Assembly: GCF_018130245.1 (NCBI RefSeq)
Contig: NZ_JAFCKP010000001.1
Location: forward strand, 992,001-1,056,000
Length of the DNA stretch: 64,000 nt
Reading direction: 5' to 3'
DNA from: Bradyrhizobium sp. SZCCT0231
Lineage (GTDB): Bacteria > Pseudomonadota > Alphaproteobacteria > Rhizobiales > Xanthobacteraceae
A model generated the notes under the pieces. The model saw nothing but the letters and a program-made list of their open reading frames with translations. It was not told where the DNA came from and did no database searches. Within the stretch, counting starts at the first letter, position 1. The number at the start of each line of letters is the position of its first letter. This document shows, in pieces, positions 1-7,943 of the stretch. The translations under genes and the position numbers were made by a program.

Positions 1-2
1 CA

Positions 3-875
3 TGGCTGATGCAGCCGGCCAATCGTGCGGCCTACGAGAAAGTCGCCGGCACCTGGGACGATCTCGGCCGCATCCCGCGTCCCGGACTAAGCACAGGATT
101 GCCGCAACAGGGCGATGTCCGCACGGTCCCGCTTCGGCGGCATCCGTCTCGCACATCCCGGCCCCGCCGCTGGGCGCTCGCTGCGGCGGCGGTCGTGGTG
201 GCCGTCACCGCCGGCTATGCGCTCGACCTTCCCATGCGGCTCGAGGCAGATGCCATGACGGCGACCGGCGAGGCCCGGATCGTGACGCTGGATGATGGCA
301 GCAGCGTCGCCTTGAACACTGCGAGCGCCATCGCCGTCGACTATTCGCGCGAGCGGCGGCGCATTCGCCTCTTGCGCGGCGAGGCCGTGTTTACCGTCGC
401 CAAGGACGCCGCGCGGCCGTTCGTCGTCGCAGCCGCATCCGGCGAAGCGGTTGCGCGCGGCACGGTGTTCGCCGTCCGCAAGGACGACGAGGCCGCGACG
501 GTCACCGTGCTGGAAAGCCATGTGGGCGTGTCCTATCCGGCGGCTGGCCGAACGGCGGTCGAGCTTGCCCCAGGCGAAGCGCTCGATTATTCGCGCCGCG
601 GACTCGGCGTCGTGCGGGCCGTCGATGCCGATGCGGCGACCGCCTGGCGACGCGGCAAGCTGATCTTCGTCGATCGTCCTCTCGGGGAGGTGATCGCGGA
701 GCTCAATCGCTACCATTCTGGACGGATTCAAATCATCGACGGCTCCATCGGGAGCCATCCGGTCAGCGGTGTCTTCGATACCAAAAATCCTCTGCAAGCA
801 CTGGAGGTTATCGAGCAGACTCTCGGTCTGCACTCGACGCGGCTGAGCAGCCTTCTGATCTTGCTGCATCACTGA
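3..875 (+). CDS. FecR-family anti-sigma/sensor protein (5' end off window)
   Basis: Inner-membrane regulator that relays occupancy of a TonB-dependent receptor to an ECF sigma factor of the FecI type. The frame stays open to the left edge, and the first visible residues (WLMQPANRAAYEKV, then a W) match the end of the cytoplasmic N-terminal domain of FecR proteins, so the true start lies outside. Counting from the first visible Met, a single membrane segment (about residues 55-73) is followed by the periplasmic FecR domain (about 85-190) and a C-terminal domain resembling the receptor-signalling part. The sigma gene would be expected just upstream. The next gene downstream encodes a receptor with the matching STN domain, which supports a heme-responsive surface-signalling trio. 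The family is clear; the ligand is inferred. Confidence 0.85.
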   Translation, partial: WLMQPANRAAYEKVAGTWDDLGRIPRPGLSTGLPQQGDVRTVPLRRHPSRTSRPRRWALAAAAVVVAVTAGYALDLPMRLEADAMTATGEARIVTLDDGSSVALNTASAIAVDYSRERRRIRLLRGEAVFTVAKDAARPFVVAAASGEAVARGTVFAVRKDDEAATVTVLESHVGVSYPAAGRTAVELAPGEALDYSRRGLGVVRAVDADAATAWRRGKLIFVDRPLGEVIAELNRYHSGRIQIIDGSIGSHPVSGVFDTKNPLQALEVIEQTLGLHSTRLSSLLILLHH

Positions 876-945
876 TCAGGAAAAACTTCGCTTCGTCGAC
901 CTCCTCTTTTCCAACGCTCCTGCGTCTCACTCTCGGAAGGCGACT

Positions 946-966
946 GCACCGGCCCGCGGCCGGTGC
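946..966. promoter_or_regulatory. Perfect 9-bp GC-rich hairpin upstream of the heme receptor
   Basis: The arms GCACCGGCC and GGCCGGTGC enclose a 3-base loop (CGC). The hairpin ends 27 bases before the receptor start codon and has no following T run, so it is not a standard terminator. It could attenuate or stabilise the receptor message, or simply separate it from fecR. Function is unknown. Confidence 0.4.
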
Positions 967-993
967 GAGTTGCGACGGTGAAGTGACGGGGGC

Positions 994-3900
994 GTGGTGT
1001 TGGGGACGAGTACGAGGAAATGGATCGAGGTAGCATTCCTGGCGACGACGGCGATGTTTGCGACGAGCATGGTATCGTCGGCTGCCATTGCGCGGACTGC
1101 GCAAAATCCGAGCAGCGCCGCCGTCCGAACCTATGCGATTCCGGCCGGACCTCTCGCCGCCGCGCTCAATCGCTTCGCCGACGCCTCGCAGCTTCAACTG
1201 GTCTATAGCGGCGTCATCGCGCGCGGCCGTCAAACCGGCGGTCTGAATGGTGCGTTCACGCCGCAGCGGGCGATAGCGCAGCTTCTGACGGGATCAGGCC
1301 TGTCCTATCGCTTCACCAGCGGCAGCGCCGTCACGATCTTCGATCCGGCAGACAAGGAGGCCAGCGCGCCGCCTGCCTCCGACGGTTCGCTCGTGCTGGA
1401 TACGATCGACGTCACGGCCAAGCGCTCCGACGGCTTCACGCCCGATACGCCCTATGAGACGCCCGGTTCCGTCTCGCATGTCTCGCGCGAGCAGATCGAC
1501 CGCGTGCCGCCGACCTCTGCCGGCGACGTGTTCGTCAACACGCCCGGCGTGATCTCGGCGGGCAGCCATGTCGGCACCTCGATCAATCCCAACATCCGCG
1601 GTCTTCAGGGCATGGGACGCGTCGCGACCATGATCGACGGTGCGCGGCAGACCACGAGCTCCTACCGCGGCTATATCGGAAATCGCGACGAGACCTATGT
1701 CGATCCCGACCTGATCGGCGGCATCGACATCTCCAAGGGGCCGAGCACCGGCGTCGGCGTCGGCGGTATCGCCGGCACGATCAACCTGCGCACCCTCGAT
1801 GCGGGCGACATCGTCAAGAACGGCCAGTCCTACGGTGTTCGTCTCAAGGGCACCGTCGGCACCAATGCGGTGACGGAACGCGCGCCGAGCTTCCTGTCCA
1901 GCACCACGATCAACCCAGTCAGCGAGGGCCGTCCATCGTTCTTCAACGGCGGCTCCCAGTCAGGCAGTGCGGCCGTTGCAGCGATCAAGGAGAACTACGA
2001 ATTCGTGGTTGCCTATTCGAAGCACGTCCAGGGCAACTATTTCGCCGGGACGGACGTGCCTGCCGGCATCACCTTCAAGCCGGCGGCGAACGCCAATGCG
2101 CTCGTCGGCCCCGGCCAGGAAGTCTTCAACACGTCGGAGAATACCGACTCGTTCCTGGCCAAGGGAAAGCTGAAATGGGGCGACGGCCAGTCTCTCGAGC
2201 TCGGCTACCTCTCGTACAATTCGCGCTATGGCGAGCTCGACGAGCTCAGCTATCAGTTCGCGCTGAACTCGGGGATCCTGCAATATGGCCAGTTTCCGCT
2301 CTCGGAAACGCATGTCGATACCTACACGGCCAAGTACAAGTTTCAGCCATCGGACAATCCCCATGTCAACTTCCGGGCCAATCTCTGGCTGAGCGACGTG
2401 GCATCGGAGCGTCATGGCCTACTGCCGGGGCCCTCGGGGGTGACGACCCTTGGCGGCGATACCGGCAACACGTCGGTGTTCGCCACGCCGCTCGGCCAGC
2501 TCACCTGGGACAATGGCGTGGAGTTCACGCGCGAGCACGCGACGGCGGAGCAGTTCGCGAGTTCGATTACCGGATCGGAAGGCTGGGAGACCAACGGCCC
2601 CTCGGGCGTGCGGCTGATGACCGGGACGTTCAGCAACGCAAGCCTGAAGCCGATCGGCTGGCTGACGCTTTCCGCTGGACTGCGCTACGACCACTACAAC
2701 TCCGAGGGGGAGGGGTATCTCACCAAGTTTCCGGATCGCTCCGGCGGACGCGCGAGCCCCAATGCCGGCATCACCATTTCGCCGGTTGAAGGCATTCAGT
2801 TCTACGGTCAGTACAAGGAAGGCTTCCGTCCGCCGAGCCTTCGCGAATCCCATTGGCACTATCAGGGGCTGCTCTGGAACAATCCGAACCTGCAGCCCGA
2901 GATCTCCAAGAACTACGAAGGCGGCGTGAACATCCTGCGCAATGACGTCGTCCGCGCCGGTGACAAGCTTCGCGTCAAGCTGTCCTATTTCGACAATCAC
3001 TACGACGATTACATCGTCCGCTTCCAGACCGGGGACGAAGGCGTCACGGGTGATCGCAAATATCAATGGTACAACATCCACGGCGCAAACTTCCGCGGCG
3101 TCGAGATCTCCGGCGGATACGACGCAGGCTCGCTCTTCCTCGAAGGCAATTTCACGAAATACACGAAGATCGAATATTGCGAGACCGCCTCCACCTGCGC
3201 GCCGCCGCTCCCTACGGCGGTTGCCAGCGCGACGGGTGCACTCAAGAACGACTACGCCGCGAACTATATCCCGCCGGAATACGCCGGAAGCGTCACGGCG
3301 GGCATCCGGCTGTTCGACCAGAGACTGACATTGGGTGCGCGGACGCAATTCTCCTCGGCGCGCTCGGGCAGCGTCTGGCCGCAATCCGGCACGGCGACGT
3401 TCACCTGGCCGTCGTACCGCGTATACGACCTCTTCGGCAGTTACAAGATCGACGCCAATTCCATCGTGAACTTCAGTGTCGAGAACATCACCAATCAGTA
3501 CTATTTCGGCGCGCTCACGTCGATCAGCGTCCCGTCCCCAGGCCGTACGGCCCGTGTCAGCTACACGACGACGCTGGACGACACCAGTCCGCTGGTTCGC
3601 AAGCTCCCGGAGGTCAAACTGGGCAATGCCTCGTACGGCGCCCCGGGGAGCGACTGGACCGGCGTCTATATCGGCGGGCATCTCGGCTACGGCCTGGGCA
3701 AGAGCCGGGGAGTAACCAAGACCGGCAACGGAACGTCTGATGCCGTCGCCGCGACGGAGTCGGCCAACGTCGACGTCTCCGACCTGACGAGGGGATTCCA
3801 GGGCGGATTCAACTATCAGTTCGCCAACCGCCTGGTGATCGGCGCCGAGGGCGAGTTCTCCTGGACCAAGCTGAGGGCCACGCAGGAGGCCATCGCAACC

Positions 3901-4428
3901 GAGTCGCCGCGGTTGGCGGCGGGCAGCTTCCTCCAGGCCAAGACCGACTACAGATTCGATTGGACGGCATCGCTGCGTGCGCGGCTCGGTTACGCCTTCG
4001 ATCGCACCTTGTTCTATGCGGCAGGCGGCATCGCGTTCCTGAACGAGACCGAAACGCGCACGCAGTATCTGGCACAGACCGGAGCGGTGGCCGGCACGCA
4101 GGTGAGGTTCATGGAACAAGCCTCGGCGATACGCCGCGGTTGGACCTTGGGCGCGGGCTTCGAGTACGCGCTCACCAATCATTGGACGCTGAAGGGCGAG
4201 TATTCCTATGACCATTTCGGCAATCAGGATTTCCTTTTCCCGAGTGCCACCGCCGGCGCCATGGGTCCATCGACCGTGAGGGTCTGCGTTGTGTTCCTGC
4301 CGAACGGCACATGCCGGATCTACACCAACCGGACAGTGCCGGGCTCCTCCCAAACCACGAACGGACGCAAGGCGGAGAACGACCTCGACCTGCATGCAAT
4401 CAAATTCGGCGTGAACTACCGCTTCTGA
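994..4428 (+). CDS. TonB-dependent heme receptor with STN domain, fused to a C-terminal Omp25-like beta-barrel
   Basis: Outer-membrane receptor that would bind heme or a heme protein and import it using TonB energy. Order of parts: signal peptide (1 to about 35), STN signalling domain (about 47-113), TonB-box-like stretch near 137-143, plug (about 150-270), then a large barrel. The barrel carries the heme-receptor pair FRPPS (611-615) and NPNL (630-633) with histidines between them. The receptor barrel appears to end near residue 865. A linker then leads into a second outer-membrane domain beginning WTGVYIGG at 888 and ending GVNYRF at 1144, typical of small Omp25/RopB/opacity-type porins. 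Such receptors are usually 700-900 residues, so about 257 residues are extra. GTG start at 994 or 997. It follows fecR and precedes heme oxygenase. Confidence 0.88.
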   Translation: MVLGTSTRKWIEVAFLATTAMFATSMVSSAAIARTAQNPSSAAVRTYAIPAGPLAAALNRFADASQLQLVYSGVIARGRQTGGLNGAFTPQRAIAQLLTGSGLSYRFTSGSAVTIFDPADKEASAPPASDGSLVLDTIDVTAKRSDGFTPDTPYETPGSVSHVSREQIDRVPPTSAGDVFVNTPGVISAGSHVGTSINPNIRGLQGMGRVATMIDGARQTTSSYRGYIGNRDETYVDPDLIGGIDISKGPSTGVGVGGIAGTINLRTLDAGDIVKNGQSYGVRLKGTVGTNAVTERAPSFLSSTTINPVSEGRPSFFNGGSQSGSAAVAAIKENYEFVVAYSKHVQGNYFAGTDVPAGITFKPAANANALVGPGQEVFNTSENTDSFLAKGKLKWGDGQSLELGYLSYNSRYGELDELSYQFALNSGILQYGQFPLSETHVDTYTAKYKFQPSDNPHVNFRANLWLSDVASERHGLLPGPSGVTTLGGDTGNTSVFATPLGQLTWDNGVEFTREHATAEQFASSITGSEGWETNGPSGVRLMTGTFSNASLKPIGWLTLSAGLRYDHYNSEGEGYLTKFPDRSGGRASPNAGITISPVEGIQFYGQYKEGFRPPSLRESHWHYQGLLWNNPNLQPEISKNYEGGVNILRNDVVRAGDKLRVKLSYFDNHYDDYIVRFQTGDEGVTGDRKYQWYNIHGANFRGVEISGGYDAGSLFLEGNFTKYTKIEYCETASTCAPPLPTAVASATGALKNDYAANYIPPEYAGSVTAGIRLFDQRLTLGARTQFSSARSGSVWPQSGTATFTWPSYRVYDLFGSYKIDANSIVNFSVENITNQYYFGALTSISVPSPGRTARVSYTTTLDDTSPLVRKLPEVKLGNASYGAPGSDWTGVYIGGHLGYGLGKSRGVTKTGNGTSDAVAATESANVDVSDLTRGFQGGFNYQFANRLVIGAEGEFSWTKLRATQEAIATESPRLAAGSFLQAKTDYRFDWTASLRARLGYAFDRTLFYAAGGIAFLNETETRTQYLAQTGAVAGTQVRFMEQASAIRRGWTLGAGFEYALTNHWTLKGEYSYDHFGNQDFLFPSATAGAMGPSTVRVCVVFLPNGTCRIYTNRTVPGSSQTTNGRKAENDLDLHAIKFGVNYRF

Positions 4429-4467
4429 TCGTTCCGATGGTGAGGACAGCAATCCGGAGACTTCGAC

Positions 4468-4527
4468 ATGACGAGCGAGCAAGCACCACTTTCGGATCAG
4501 ATCAATCGCGCCTTCAGGGAGAACTAG
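4468..4527 (+). CDS. Possible 19-residue leader peptide before heme oxygenase
   Basis: ATG to TAG frame in the gap between the receptor and heme oxygenase, ending five bases before the heme-oxygenase ATG. The predicted peptide is hydrophilic (begins MTSEQAPLSD, ends FREN). There is no strong ribosome-binding site and no recognised family. The position suggests a translationally coupled leader, but a chance frame of this length is quite possible. Confidence 0.2.
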   Translation: MTSEQAPLSDQINRAFREN

Positions 4528-4532
4528 CGAGC

Positions 4533-5162
4533 ATGACCACCACCGACATCGAAACGCCTCTCGAAACCAGCCGGTCCAGACGCCTCAAAGCTGAAACGGA
4601 GGCGCAGCACAACAGTCTCGATGAATCGATCATGGCGCAAAGCCCTTTCGCCAGCCGTGAGAGGTATGGCCGCTTCGTCAACGTGCAGCATGAATTCCAT
4701 CGAACGATCGATCCGCTCTATTCCAGTCCGAGGCTCGGTCAATTGCTGCCCGACCTCTCAAGCCGGCGGCGGTTTGGATTGATCGAACAGGATCTGAGCG
4801 ATCTGGGCATCGCGCCGATCGTCGTCCGCGACGAAGTCGAATTCAGCCATGGGGACGCCGGGATCGACCTGCCGACGGCGCTCGGCTGGCTCTACGTCGC
4901 GGAGGGCTCGAATCTCGGCGCGGCGTTTCTGCTGAAGGCGGCCGGAAAACTCGGGTTGTCGGAGACGTTCGGCGCCCGCCATCTGGCGGCAGCTCCAGAG
5001 GGGCGCGCCGCGCATTGGAAGGCGTTCACGGCGGCGCTCGATGCCGTGAATCTCTCCGGCCCCGAGGAGGAACGTGCCGTCGCCGGAGCGCGAGCCGCCT
5101 TTTCCCGCGTGCAGCATCTGGTGTCCCGTCTGCTGCATCCAGCGGCGGGGAAATGGCGGTGA
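4533..5162 (+). CDS. Biliverdin-producing heme oxygenase
   Basis: Cytoplasmic enzyme that opens the heme ring to biliverdin, CO and Fe2+. The 209 residues match the usual length of bacterial heme oxygenases. The proximal heme ligand is the His in [13 protein letters not shown] (H26), and the glycine-rich distal helix is visible as [14 protein letters not shown] (121-134). The frame is open further upstream, but the domain begins just after the ATG at 4533 and the upstream translation is unlike the family, so this start was chosen. It belongs to the canonical alpha-helical family, not the IsdG/HmuQ type often found in rhizobia. Located between the heme receptor and exbB, so it probably releases iron from heme imported by the upstream receptor. 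Confidence 0.92.
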   Translation: MTTTDIETPLETSRSRRLKAETEAQHNSLDESIMAQSPFASRERYGRFVNVQHEFHRTIDPLYSSPRLGQLLPDLSSRRRFGLIEQDLSDLGIAPIVVRDEVEFSHGDAGIDLPTALGWLYVAEGSNLGAAFLLKAAGKLGLSETFGARHLAAAPEGRAAHWKAFTAALDAVNLSGPEEERAVAGARAAFSRVQHLVSRLLHPAAGKWR

Positions 5163-5499
5163 GCGAAGCGACTGGCAAGAGGCCATGATGAGCGCTGAAC
5201 TGGTGTTTGCTGGATTGTTTTTTGTCTTCTTGAACACTTGCACGGTGATCACATGCCTGCCCGAAGGAAAGCGCCTTTGGGTCATGCAAGCGATCGTAGC
5301 ATTCGTCGTCAGCGTCTTCGTCAAGGGCTTTCCTCCGCGCGAGGATGGGCTAACCGCAAGCCAGCAAAAACTGATCGTTTCAGAAGCTAGCCAGCCAGCG
5401 GTGCGCATCATCCGCCGAACGGTCGGTGACGCGGAGGATGCGCGGACGTCGAACGCCTCCGTGAATGTGAACTGGAAAAGACGATGGGAAGGACGTGAC
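5163..5499. other. Gap without a recognisable gene between heme oxygenase and exbB
   Basis: The exbB frame is open through the whole gap, but its translation here does not look like the ExbB family. I looked for the small heme-uptake regulator HemP/HmuP, often found at such loci, and did not find its C-terminal signature in the frames I read. Nothing else was recognised. The gap probably holds leader sequence for exbB-exbD-tonB. Confidence 0.4.
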
Positions 5500-6462
5500 A
5501 TGACTCGCTCGGAGAAGCGGCGTTGGACGATGACGGCGATCGTGCTCATCGTCGCCTTGGCATCGGGATTGTCCTGCGCGATGGCAGAGCAGCCGGACAC
5601 GCTGCCTGCCGCGAGCCTCGCCGCGCCGGCCAGCCAGTCGGTTTCGGCAGAGGGCGCAGAGGCGGTCAAGCCGACCCCGGCCGGGACCGTCTCGGCCGTT
5701 CGTTCCGAGGTCTCGTCGCGGAGCCCGGACCCGCGCGCCAGCATGCCGCATGACCTGTCACCGCTGGGAATGTTTGCTGCCGCCGACTGGGTGGTCAAGG
5801 CCGTGATGGTCGGCCTTGCCTTTGCGTCGCTTCTGACCTGGATGGTGCTGTTCGTAAAGGCGGTCGAAATTGCCTGCGCCCGGGCCCGGGCTCAACGCGC
5901 GTTCGACGTCATCACGGCTTCGGACAGCCTCGCCGCAGCCGAATACGCACTGATCGAGCGCGGTGGGCCAACCGCCTTCATGGTGCGGTCGGCCAGCGAA
6001 GAAATGGCGCGCTCGGCGGCGGCGCTGGACTTCGCCGGGAATGGTGGTCTCAAGGAGCGTGTCGTTTCCAGCCTTGTTCGTATCGAGGCCCAGGCGGGCC
6101 GGCGCCTGACCCGGGGCACCGGGCTCTTGGCGACGATCGGTGCGACCGCTCCTTTTGTCGGCCTGTTCGGGACGGTGTGGGGCATCATGAACGCCTTCAT
6201 CGGCATCTTGCAGGCACAGACCACCAATCTCGCCGTGGTCGCGCCCGGCATCGCCGAGGCCCTGCTCGCCACTGCGATGGGCCTCGTCGCGGCGATTCCG
6301 GCGGTGGTCCTCTACAATGTGTTCGCCCGCTCCATCACCGGCTATCGCCAATTGCTCGCTGACGCGGCGGCCGGCGTCGAACGCCTCGTGAGCCGCGATC
6401 TCGATTTCCGCAAGGTTCCGGACTCTGCGCAGCGGGCGGCACTTCCGCTGGCAGCCGAGTAG
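5500..6462 (+). CDS. exbB: ExbB, TonB-system proton-channel subunit
   Basis: Inner-membrane subunit of the ExbB-ExbD-TonB complex that couples the proton gradient to outer-membrane receptors. The 320-residue form has a signal-like segment (about residues 11-29), an Ala/Pro/Ser-rich periplasmic stretch (about 30-85), and then the three-helix MotA/TolQ/ExbB core. The conserved block [20 protein letters not shown] is intact. The longer N-terminal form is common in alphaproteobacteria. The start was placed at the ATG preceded by GGGAAGGA at ribosome-binding distance; earlier in-frame ATGs near 5185 would add non-homologous sequence. The exbD gene begins five bases after the stop. Confidence 0.93.
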   Translation: MTRSEKRRWTMTAIVLIVALASGLSCAMAEQPDTLPAASLAAPASQSVSAEGAEAVKPTPAGTVSAVRSEVSSRSPDPRASMPHDLSPLGMFAAADWVVKAVMVGLAFASLLTWMVLFVKAVEIACARARAQRAFDVITASDSLAAAEYALIERGGPTAFMVRSASEEMARSAAALDFAGNGGLKERVVSSLVRIEAQAGRRLTRGTGLLATIGATAPFVGLFGTVWGIMNAFIGILQAQTTNLAVVAPGIAEALLATAMGLVAAIPAVVLYNVFARSITGYRQLLADAAAGVERLVSRDLDFRKVPDSAQRAALPLAAE

Positions 6463-6467
6463 ACGTC

Positions 6468-6953
6468 ATGGCCGGTGGCATACGCGAACGCTTCGATGAC
6501 GGACTCGAAGAGAGCCACGAGATCAATGTCACGCCGTTCATCGACGTGATGCTGGTGCTGCTCATCATCTTCATGGTGGCGGCTCCTCTTGCGACAGTAG
6601 ATATCCATGTCGACTTGCCGGCGTCGACCGCCCAGCCTGTGCCGCGTCCCGACAGGCCACTCTATCTGTCGCTGAAGGAAGATCTGACGCTCGCTCTGGG
6701 CAATGATCCGGTGGCGCGCGAGGGTCTGCAAGCGGCTCTTGACGCGGTTACGCAAGGCAACAAGGACACGCGCATCTTCGTGCGAGCCGACAGGACGGTC
6801 GACTACCAGCATCTCATGGAGGTGATGAACCTGCTGCGGGGAGCCGGCTACCTGAAGGTCGCGCTGGTCGGCCTCGAGGTCACATCCGCACCGGCGCGGT
6901 TCGACGCCGCCGTTCCCGGAAAAGCTCCGACGCCATCGCCGGGTGCACCGTGA
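6468..6953 (+). CDS. exbD: ExbD, TonB-system proton-channel subunit
   Basis: Partner of ExbB. One N-terminal transmembrane helix (about residues 22-45) contains INVTPFIDVMLVLLIIF, with the Asp that carries protons, followed by a periplasmic domain of the TolR/ExbD type. At 161 residues it is near family length, with a short Pro/Ala-rich tail. The last codon overlaps the GTG start of tonB (GTGA), so exbB, exbD and tonB are almost certainly co-translated. Placement in a heme locus suggests this set is devoted to, or at least co-expressed with, the heme receptor. Confidence 0.94.
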   Translation: MAGGIRERFDDGLEESHEINVTPFIDVMLVLLIIFMVAAPLATVDIHVDLPASTAQPVPRPDRPLYLSLKEDLTLALGNDPVAREGLQAALDAVTQGNKDTRIFVRADRTVDYQHLMEVMNLLRGAGYLKVALVGLEVTSAPARFDAAVPGKAPTPSPGAP

Positions 6954-7768
6954 ATCGTTCCGGCGGATTCGTCACGCGCGAGGTCAGGCTTGCGGAGGCG
7001 GTGGTCTGGGTCTCCGGTGCAGTCTTCACGCTTGCGTTCCATGCAGGGATCGCAGCCTGGCTGCTGCGATCCGACCTCGTGGTTGCCGCCGCCGACGCGC
7101 CGCCCATGGCCGTCATGATCGAATTGGCCGAGACGCCGCAGGCGGCGATGACAGAAATGAACGAGCTCACGCCGGCGTTGAGATCCGTCGAGGAAAACGT
7201 CGCCCAGCGTGACCAGAAGCAGGAGGAGGTGCCCAAGGACCCGCCGCCCGAACCGACGGTCGAGCCCGAGCCTGTCGAGCAGGTGGTCAGGGAGAAGACG
7301 CCACACCTGGAGAAGGTCGAGGTTTCGCTACCGGCGGCTGCGCCCAAAATGGAAAAGCCAACGCAGAATCCAAAACCGCGCAAGGAGCACGCCGCAACGG
7401 AAGTCCAAGCTGCGATCCGCGCCCAGGCGCAAGCGCAGCAATCGAGCCGCACCGCTGCTGCGCAGACGGCGTCTGGGGCCTCTTCGCTGTCACCTGCCAG
7501 CTGGCAATCGCTCCTGATGGGACATCTGGAACGGCACAAGCGCTATCCGTCGGGCGCCCAGTCGCGCGGCGAGGGCGGCATAGCCTATGTGCGCTTCTCC
7601 ATCGATGAGAGGGGCAATGTGCTCTCCGCAAGCCTCGCCCGTTCGGCAGGCTCGGCTGAACTCGACCGAGAGGTGATCGCGCTGGTGCACCGCGCCTCGC
7701 CGGTACCGGCACCTCCGGCAGGTGCCAGGCGATCCATCACGGCGCCTGTACGCTTCAGCACGCGATGA
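6950..7768 (+). CDS. tonB: TonB energy-transducing protein
   Basis: Spans the periplasm and pulls on receptor plugs. The 272 residues comprise a membrane anchor (about residues 17-41), a long Pro/Glu/Lys-rich spacer (about 85-160) that bridges the periplasm, and a C-terminal TonB domain (about 190-272) containing YPSGAQSRGEGGIAYVRFSID and the motif-like ASPVPAPP near the end. The GTG start overlaps the exbD stop. It is the last gene of the heme operon; the next gene converges from the other strand after a gap of about 175 bases with only weak inverted repeats and no clear terminator. Confidence 0.93.
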   Translation: MNRSGGFVTREVRLAEAVVWVSGAVFTLAFHAGIAAWLLRSDLVVAAADAPPMAVMIELAETPQAAMTEMNELTPALRSVEENVAQRDQKQEEVPKDPPPEPTVEPEPVEQVVREKTPHLEKVEVSLPAAAPKMEKPTQNPKPRKEHAATEVQAAIRAQAQAQQSSRTAAAQTASGASSLSPASWQSLLMGHLERHKRYPSGAQSRGEGGIAYVRFSIDERGNVLSASLARSAGSAELDREVIALVHRASPVPAPPAGARRSITAPVRFSTR

Positions 7769-7943
7769 CAATTCATGGTTCTGCTGCAAGATGGTCTGTG
7801 TGACTCCGGCATCCGGGCCGTCAGGTGCATTTGTTCTTTCGGCCCGTCGGTGCCACATGCAGCGCTGTTCGCTCCACTTATAAAGGAAGGGGGCCCTGCT
7901 AATTGCGTACAAGCGGAGCGGCAGCTGTTTGCACAGAGCCGGC

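Noticed and set aside
2419-4482. Very long open frame on the minus strand opposite the heme receptor
   Set aside because: Arg/Gly/Ala-rich translation without domains; explained by high GC and codon bias of the real gene on the plus strand.
5185-5499. N-terminal extension of ExbB or a separate small membrane protein starting near 5185
   Set aside because: The sequence has one hydrophobic stretch but no family resemblance, and a better ribosome-binding site lies before the ATG at 5500.
5163-5499. HemP/HmuP heme-uptake regulator in the gap after heme oxygenase
   Set aside because: The family's conserved C-terminal ending was not found in the frames I read.
7769-7943. Bidirectional terminator between tonB and the glycosyltransferase gene
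   Set aside because: Inverted GGGCCG/CGGCCC parts are separated by a long loop and have no T run; not convincing.
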